Source: Pseudomonadota bacterium
Lineage (GTDB): Bacteria; Myxococcota_A; Polyangia; Polyangiales; Ga0077539
Assembly: GCA_023428035.1 (NCBI GenBank)
Contig: JAEYZO010000890.1
Location: 1 to 9,552, forward strand
Direction: 5' to 3'
DNA length: 9,552 nucleotides
In this document: positions 5,392 through 9,552 of the stretch, in pieces
Layout of the letters: each line of letters begins with the position of its first letter
Position numbering within the stretch: the first letter of the stretch is position 1
The notes under the pieces: model-generated
What the model saw: only the letters and a program-made list of their open reading frames with translations
Databases searched by the model: none
Told to the model about the DNA's origin: nothing
Translations under genes and position numbers: made by a program

Positions 5392-6717
5392 ATGACCCTC
5401 TCCCTCGACGCGGTCCGCGCCCGCGTGCTCTCGCAGAAGGAGCGACTGCCCTCGCTCTACGGCGACTTCGACTTCGACGCCCTCCCCGAGCGCTTCACCG
5501 ACGCCCCCTCCCTCTCCGACCTGAAGGACCGCTCGTTCCCAGGCATCGCCGTGCGCGGCGAGGACCTCGCGCTGGTGCGCCACTACACGATGCTCGGCGA
5601 CGTGGTGGCTGACGCCTACGCCGCGCTCCTGCCGCGCTACGGATTTCACCGCCTCGTGGCGATGCTCACGACGGCCTGCGCCCAGGGCGTCGACGCGGTG
5701 CCTGACGCGCCGCCGGAGCTCGCCGCGTTCATCGGAGCGATGGAGGCCACCCCCGACTGGGTCGACATGGGCATGGTGCGCGAGGGCGCGAGGCTGATGC
5801 GCAACGACGCCGCCAACGTCGCGCCGCTGGCGATCCGCGGGGCCTTCCTCGCGACCTTCCTCAACAAGTACGCAGCGCTGCCGATGGCCCTCACGGGCGC
5901 GCTGGGTCACGCCTCCGCGGCGCGGCGGGTGAACGAGACCGCGACCTTCTTCGCCGTCACCACGCTCCCCGGCGCGATGGAGCGCCACGGCGAGGGCTTC
6001 AAGGCCGCGGCGATGGTCCGCCTGATGCACTCGATGGTGCGCGTCAACGCGCTGCGCTCCGGCCGCTGGGACCGCGCGGTGTACGGCGTGCCGATCCCGC
6101 AGGTCGACCAGATGCCCGCGGGATTGATCTGGGCCTTCTTGCGCGCCTACGAGGTCGTGCGCGCGGGGCGCGGCTTCACTCGCGAGGAGCGCGCGCAGGT
6201 GGAGTTCCACCGCTACCGCTGCTTCCTCCTGGGTCTCCCCGAGGACCTCCTCTCGGATACGCCCGAGGGGATCCTCAGCTTGATGATCGCGCGGGGCTCG
6301 ACCTTGCGCGCGGGCTTCGACGACGAGACCTGCGGGGCGCTCATCCGCGCGACGCTGTCGGCCTACCTGCCCCCTGACCGGTCGCTGAAGTACCGGGCCT
6401 TCGACGCCGTCGAGCGGCGCTTCTCGACGGGGTTCTTCGTGCGCTACTTCCTCCAGGGAGACGTCGCGCGCGCCGCCGCGATGGGGGTGGAGCTCTCGGT
6501 CGCGGACCGGCTCGTGTTCTGGGCCCTCGCTCCGCTCCTCATGGGTCGGATGGCCCTCTACGACGCGCTCCTCCGGGTGCCTGGGCTGAGCGGCGCGGTC
6601 GACGACGCGCTGGTGCGAAAGATCCGCCGGCTGCTGGCGCGCTACGGCCACGCGGAGTTCGTCAGCGACGCCGCGCGCTACCGACCCACGACGCAGGCCG
6701 TCGTCGCGCCGGCGTGA
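5392..6717 (+). CDS. MpaB-family / latex-clearing-protein-like haem oxygenase (DUF2236)
   Basis: The 441-residue protein fits the MpaB/rubber-oxygenase catalytic family (DUF2236). Members bind one b-type haem and cleave double bonds of terpenoid chains, for example in latex clearing protein Lcp and fungal MpaB. The signature region is present: RRVNET (178-183), MVRLMHSMVRVNAL (208-221) and VYGVPIPQVDQ (230-240). Arg179, Thr183 (4 residues on) and His213 (30 further) have the same spacing as Arg164, Thr168 and haem-ligand His198 of Streptomyces Lcp, as I recall that numbering; Glu182 stands where Lcp has Lys167. No Tat or Sec signal is visible, so unlike secreted Lcp it is probably intracellular and acts on a smaller substrate. 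AGGA (5379-5382) lies 9 nt before ATG 5392. It follows the vWA gene by 34 bp and is the last gene of the plus-strand run. Confidence 0.88.
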   Translation: MTLSLDAVRARVLSQKERLPSLYGDFDFDALPERFTDAPSLSDLKDRSFPGIAVRGEDLALVRHYTMLGDVVADAYAALLPRYGFHRLVAMLTTACAQGVDAVPDAPPELAAFIGAMEATPDWVDMGMVREGARLMRNDAANVAPLAIRGAFLATFLNKYAALPMALTGALGHASAARRVNETATFFAVTTLPGAMERHGEGFKAAAMVRLMHSMVRVNALRSGRWDRAVYGVPIPQVDQMPAGLIWAFLRAYEVVRAGRGFTREERAQVEFHRYRCFLLGLPEDLLSDTPEGILSLMIARGSTLRAGFDDETCGALIRATLSAYLPPDRSLKYRAFDAVERRFSTGFFVRYFLQGDVARAAAMGVELSVADRLVFWALAPLLMGRMALYDALLRVPGLSGAVDDALVRKIRRLLARYGHAEFVSDAARYRPTTQAVVAPA

Positions 6718-6754
6718 CCCGAGGGCGTCGGCGGGCGCGTCGTCAGGCGTAGGA

Positions 6755-6773
6755 GTCGCTTCGCGCGAGCGAC
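6755..6773. terminator. Inverted repeat after the oxygenase gene, possible terminator
   Basis: GTCGCT (6755-6760) and AGCGAC (6768-6773) are perfect 6-bp arms around a 7-nt loop, 38 bp past the oxygenase stop. No T run follows, so intrinsic termination is doubtful. The convergent arrangement with the ATPase gene makes some terminator in this spacer likely. Confidence 0.25.
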
Positions 6774-6779
6774 GCGAGC

Positions 6780-6931
6780 GTAGGCGGCGCGGGCTGGTGG
6801 ATCGAGGTCGAGCTGCGCTTCGGGGAGCGCCGTTGCGCGTGGTCGCGGCGGGCGAAGCGGAGGTGGCGACGCTGCCGCCGTTCGAGGGAGAGATCGACCT
6901 CGCGCCGTGGTGGCTGCCGACGGAGGAGTGA
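6780..6931 (+). pseudogene. Possible frameshifted C-terminal remnant of a Uma2-like (DUF820) gene
   Basis: Two plus-strand frames each carry protein-like sequence. Frame one reads GWWIEVELRFGER (about 6792-6830). Frame two reads RVVAAGEAEVATLPPFEG and then EIDLAPWWLPTEE, ending in TGA at 6929-6931. Joined by one frameshift near 6830-6840, they resemble the end of Uma2-family putative endonucleases, which often finish with a strand, a short variable stretch, a PPF motif and an acidic-aliphatic tail ending in Trp. No start codon, ribosome site or upstream domain is left, so it is a remnant at best. The match is from memory of the family pattern and the segment is short; chance is possible. Confidence 0.28.
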
Positions 6932-6949
6932 GCGAGGCGGATACGATCG

Positions 6950-9463
6950 TCAGCCGCGCGTCAACATCCACAGGGGCGGGGCGTCGTCGCGAGGCACCGC
7001 GTCCTTACCGACTTCTTTGAGCATCGCATGGAGCTCGCTCGCGGCGTCTACAGCAGAGGCATCAACGCCGGGGGCGCGAAGCATCCAGGGCCCCGCGTTG
7101 GAGGGACGTCGAAGGTCCGGGCTCCTCGGCGGCAGATCAGCGAGGATGGCGAGGATCCGCAGCGCCCACTCGCAGAGGCGTCGTTCGGAGTAGCCCGGGG
7201 CCCGTAGATCTGCCGGGGCGAAGACGGCGCCGAACGCATCAGCCCACGCGATACCCGCCGCCACCGAGCCGCTCTCCAAGGTGAAATCGCCCGGTATCTG
7301 CTGACGCAGCGTCTCGGCGATGAGCGTGCTCACGCCTGAGAAGCTCATGGCGTCCGCGCCGTAGAGGTGGGCGAGCACCTCGCAGCGAGGCCATTGGTCA
7401 CGAACCGTTGGGAGCAACGCGCGGAAGATCGCCGTCGCCTCGGTACCCCCGCGACGATGCTCCACGGCGCGGGATACGCTGGTCAGCCGTCGAAGGAACT
7501 CGTGCCTTTGTCTCGCGCCGAAGGTGGGATAGATCCAGGGTCCGAGACGCTGTTGCAGCGCGACGATCGAGGCAGCGCAGAGGCGCCGTGAGAGCACCAT
7601 CGCATCGTGAGCCGTCTCGGCGAGCTCGTTGACCTGCGAGGGGTCGTAGCGGTCGAGAGGTTGGGGTAGAAGGACGAGCGCGCGCCCTTCTCGTGCCAAG
7701 TGGGCGAGCGACGCGATATCCAAGCCCATCGCGGCGAGCTGCGCGTCCGCTCTGTCCGCGAGAGGAAGCGCGAGGACGATCTGGTCGCACCACCCCAGCA
7801 GGTCCGCAGCGCCGGGGCACGGGAACACCGTCGCGTCCACGAGGACTCGGAGACATGGTGAGCGCGCCGCGTCGGGGAGGAGATCGCCGGGCACCTTCAC
7901 CACCCCGGCGTGCACGTCGTGCCGGCGTGCCATCCAAAGAGCCTCTTCCGCGGCGAGCAGCTTGCGCGCGTTCGTCGAGAAGGCTCGCGGCAGTCGCCGC
8001 GCCGGGATGAGTTCGAAGTCACCGTCTCTGCGACTGCTACGGAAGGTCGGAGGGGCATCACGAAGCGACTCGTCCACGTCGGTCTCGAGCCGCAGCCATG
8101 GACCGTAGCCGAAGGAGGCGAATGCCTGTTCCAAGCATGCCCGCTCCGAGTCTGAGAGTGGTCGTTCGGTCGTGACTTGAAACCGCGGCGCTGTACCGCC
8201 TCCCCAGAAGCCCGGGAAGTCGACCGGCAGGCGCAGGTCGAGCTCGGTCAACAGGCTTCTCAGGGTGAACGGAAAGTCGCGGAGCTCGACGAGGTCCTCG
8301 AGGTCTGGCTCGGCGCAGCGCTCCGCGTCTGCCGGCGGGCTCGCGACAAGTCTGATGGGCGCGGTCGCCGTCGCGCGCGCGTATAGCGCGTCCTCCGCGG
8401 CGACCCGCAGGTCTTCAGTCGCGGTCGCCAGCGCCGGGCACACCGCGTACGCCCACTGGTCGTTCCGAAATAGCCCGGTGACCTCCAGCTCACCGAAGCT
8501 CATCACGAACTGCCCGTAGCTCCACACCGCGCCGCGGTGGAGCGCCGCGACCCATCGTGGAGCCTCCGGGCGATCACTGCTTCGCGTGCTCTCTGACAGG
8601 AGGATGCCCGCGAGCGCGCTCATCCCCTGCACGAGGGCCGACGCCTCGCCCCAGGGAGCTTCGTGAAGCGCGACGTCCAGGCGGTCGGCGCGAGCGAGCG
8701 CGGGCTCGTGGGGTAGTTCATGAACCGACGCGATCTTCAGGGGCGCCGACGTGGCGGGCTCGGCTTTGGTCTCCCACGCAGCGCGGATTCGCGCCTCTCG
8801 CGCGCTCCATGGGAGCGTCGGGTCGGTGCGGGACACGACGACGTGCAGCGGCACCTCGACCGACTCCTCGCGCATCCTCCGCGCGCTGACCCCGCGGAGC
8901 ACCGCGCGCGCGCCGTCGAGGTTCTCGTCGTTGTCGACGAGCACGCAGACGACGCGGTCGGCGAGCAACGAGAGCGCCGCGTGGCTGAGCTCGGTGATCC
9001 CGGTGCGGCTATCGATAAGGACGACGTGCGGGTCGTACTGAAGCCTGAGCTGCTCCAGGAGGTCCTGGAGGAAGGTGGGTCCTACCGCCCCCGGCCCGTA
9101 GAGAAAGGACCGCCAGTCGATGCGGGAGAGCACTTCCCAATAGCTCGACGACGGCGCCGCACCAGCCGGCAAAACTCGGACCCACCCAGACGAGAGCGGC
9201 GTGTCCGTCCGCGCGAGGTACGTCGCGTCGTCGAGCGACGCGTAGAGCTTGCCTCGCGTGAGGTAGTCGTCGACCAGGTCCACCGCGCCTCGCGTGACCT
9301 CACCGCGCTCAGGGCGGAGGCGATAGTGGAGCCCGGGCGCGTCGAGATCGAAGTCCATCGCGACGACGCGAGCGCCCCGCCGAGCGAGGTCGCGAGCGCA
9401 CTGCGCGAGCAGCGTGGTGCGCCCCACGCCGCCCTTGTAAGAGTAGAACGTGACCGTCTCCAT
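6950..9463 (-). CDS. KGGVGR-variant ParA/MinD-like ATPase fused to a large uncharacterised C-terminal region
   Basis: This 837-residue protein opens with METVTFYSYKGGVGRTT, a deviant Walker A of the ParA/MinD (SIMIBI) class in which signature Lys10 is kept but the second lysine is Arg15. Further motifs are VVAMDFDLDAPG (33-44), Walker B VVLIDSRTGITELS (147-160, Asp151) and ELPHEPALA (249-257). These fit the KGGVGR-motif variant ATPases found in bacterial signalling or conflict-type operons. The ATPase ends near 290. Residues about 300-480 (including WSYGQFVMSFGEL) and about 485-837 match nothing I know; the latter holds RVLVDATVF (539-547), LPQPLDRY and LGPWIYPTFG, and probably one or two folded domains. 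No signal peptide or membrane helix is clear. The ATG is 5 bp after the stop of the upstream gene and lacks its own Shine-Dalgarno, implying translational coupling. Codons toward the C-terminus use more A/T third bases than neighbouring genes. An orphan partition ATPase is less likely given the length. Confidence 0.85.
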   Translation of the reverse strand: METVTFYSYKGGVGRTTLLAQCARDLARRGARVVAMDFDLDAPGLHYRLRPERGEVTRGAVDLVDDYLTRGKLYASLDDATYLARTDTPLSSGWVRVLPAGAAPSSSYWEVLSRIDWRSFLYGPGAVGPTFLQDLLEQLRLQYDPHVVLIDSRTGITELSHAALSLLADRVVCVLVDNDENLDGARAVLRGVSARRMREESVEVPLHVVVSRTDPTLPWSAREARIRAAWETKAEPATSAPLKIASVHELPHEPALARADRLDVALHEAPWGEASALVQGMSALAGILLSESTRSSDRPEAPRWVAALHRGAVWSYGQFVMSFGELEVTGLFRNDQWAYAVCPALATATEDLRVAAEDALYARATATAPIRLVASPPADAERCAEPDLEDLVELRDFPFTLRSLLTELDLRLPVDFPGFWGGGTAPRFQVTTERPLSDSERACLEQAFASFGYGPWLRLETDVDESLRDAPPTFRSSRRDGDFELIPARRLPRAFSTNARKLLAAEEALWMARRHDVHAGVVKVPGDLLPDAARSPCLRVLVDATVFPCPGAADLLGWCDQIVLALPLADRADAQLAAMGLDIASLAHLAREGRALVLLPQPLDRYDPSQVNELAETAHDAMVLSRRLCAASIVALQQRLGPWIYPTFGARQRHEFLRRLTSVSRAVEHRRGGTEATAIFRALLPTVRDQWPRCEVLAHLYGADAMSFSGVSTLIAETLRQQIPGDFTLESGSVAAGIAWADAFGAVFAPADLRAPGYSERRLCEWALRILAILADLPPRSPDLRRPSNAGPWMLRAPGVDASAVDAASELHAMLKEVGKDAVPRDDAPPLWMLTRG

Positions 9464-9468
9464 GGCGC

Positions 9469-9552
9469 TCAGGCGGCTCGGTCGAAGAGGGCGTGCTTGC
9501 CCGTGCCGAGTTGCCGGCGCCGCGCCGCCAGCGCGGGGTCGTCGTGGAGCCG
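9469..9552 (-). CDS. C-terminal end of an unknown protein (partial, runs off the right edge)
   Basis: The minus frame is open from the window edge for 27 codons to TGA at 9471-9469. It reads RLHDDPALAARRRQ followed by LGTGKHALFDRAA, a charged, probably helical tail with no recognisable domain. Nearly all codons end in G or C. The stop is followed after GCGCC by the ATG of the ATPase gene, so the two are surely in one operon and this is the first place to look for the ATPase's partner or effector. Too little is visible to name it. Confidence 0.7.
   Translation of the reverse strand, partial: RLHDDPALAARRRQLGTGKHALFDRAA

Noticed and set aside
5326..6651. 441-codon minus-strand frame
   Set aside because: Antisense shadow of the oxygenase gene, whose catalytic residues are clear; the antisense product is His/Arg/Glu-rich low complexity.
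6678..6971. 97-codon minus-strand frame in the convergent spacer
   Set aside because: It overlaps the ends of both neighbouring genes, has no ribosome site and reads Ala/Pro/Arg low complexity.
6950..9463. Ordinary plasmid or chromosome partition ParA
   Set aside because: The protein is about three times longer than ParA, carries Arg in place of the second Walker A lysine, and has no ParB-like gene or parS-like repeats nearby in the window.

Overview
The DNA is very GC-rich. It carries a stand-alone Hanks-type Ser/Thr kinase, lipoproteins with low-complexity tails or linkers, and a von Willebrand A (vWA) lipoprotein. Codons in most genes end almost always in G or C. This fits a Myxococcota (former deltaproteobacterial) chromosome, perhaps a Polyangiales-type myxobacterium; that placement is inferred from gene style, not from a marker gene.

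Layout from left to right. (1) Positions 1-453 hold the N-terminal part of a secreted Cys-rich lipoprotein on the minus strand, whose end leaves the window inside an 18-bp tandem repeat encoding QQQQGA. (2) Positions 454-1226 are a 773-bp divergent intergenic region. It holds a nine-copy array of a 22-bp unit (889-1086), followed by several inverted repeats. (3) A plus-strand cytoplasmic Ser/Thr kinase (1227-2264) comes next, with a hairpin that could be its terminator. (4) A plus-strand run follows from 2432 to 6717, with 20-bp overlap or gaps of 28-35 bp: TetR-family regulator, two-domain VOC (glyoxalase/bleomycin-resistance fold) protein, PhnB-like VOC protein, vWA lipoprotein and an MpaB/latex-clearing-protein-type haem oxygenase. 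A 22-bp imperfect palindrome overlaps the predicted promoter of the TetR gene, so the run looks autoregulated. (5) Positions 6718-6949 are a short convergent spacer with what may be the frameshifted tail of a Uma2-like gene. (6) On the minus strand, 9552 to 6950, lie the last 27 codons of an unknown gene and, 5 bp later, an 837-residue protein. That protein has a KGGVGRT-variant ParA/MinD-like ATPase module followed by about 540 residues I cannot assign.

The TetR-VOC-VOC part looks like a small electrophile or small-molecule stress module comparable in logic to nemR-gloA; the vWA lipoprotein and the oxygenase may simply share its transcript. The most interesting element is the KGGVGRT ATPase pair at the right edge. 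It resembles P-loop proteins found in poorly characterised signalling or conflict operons. Its codon usage is less GC-biased than its neighbours, especially toward the C-terminus, which hints at separate ancestry. The window cuts its partner gene, so the full system cannot be judged here. The second most unusual element is the 22-bp array upstream of the kinase.
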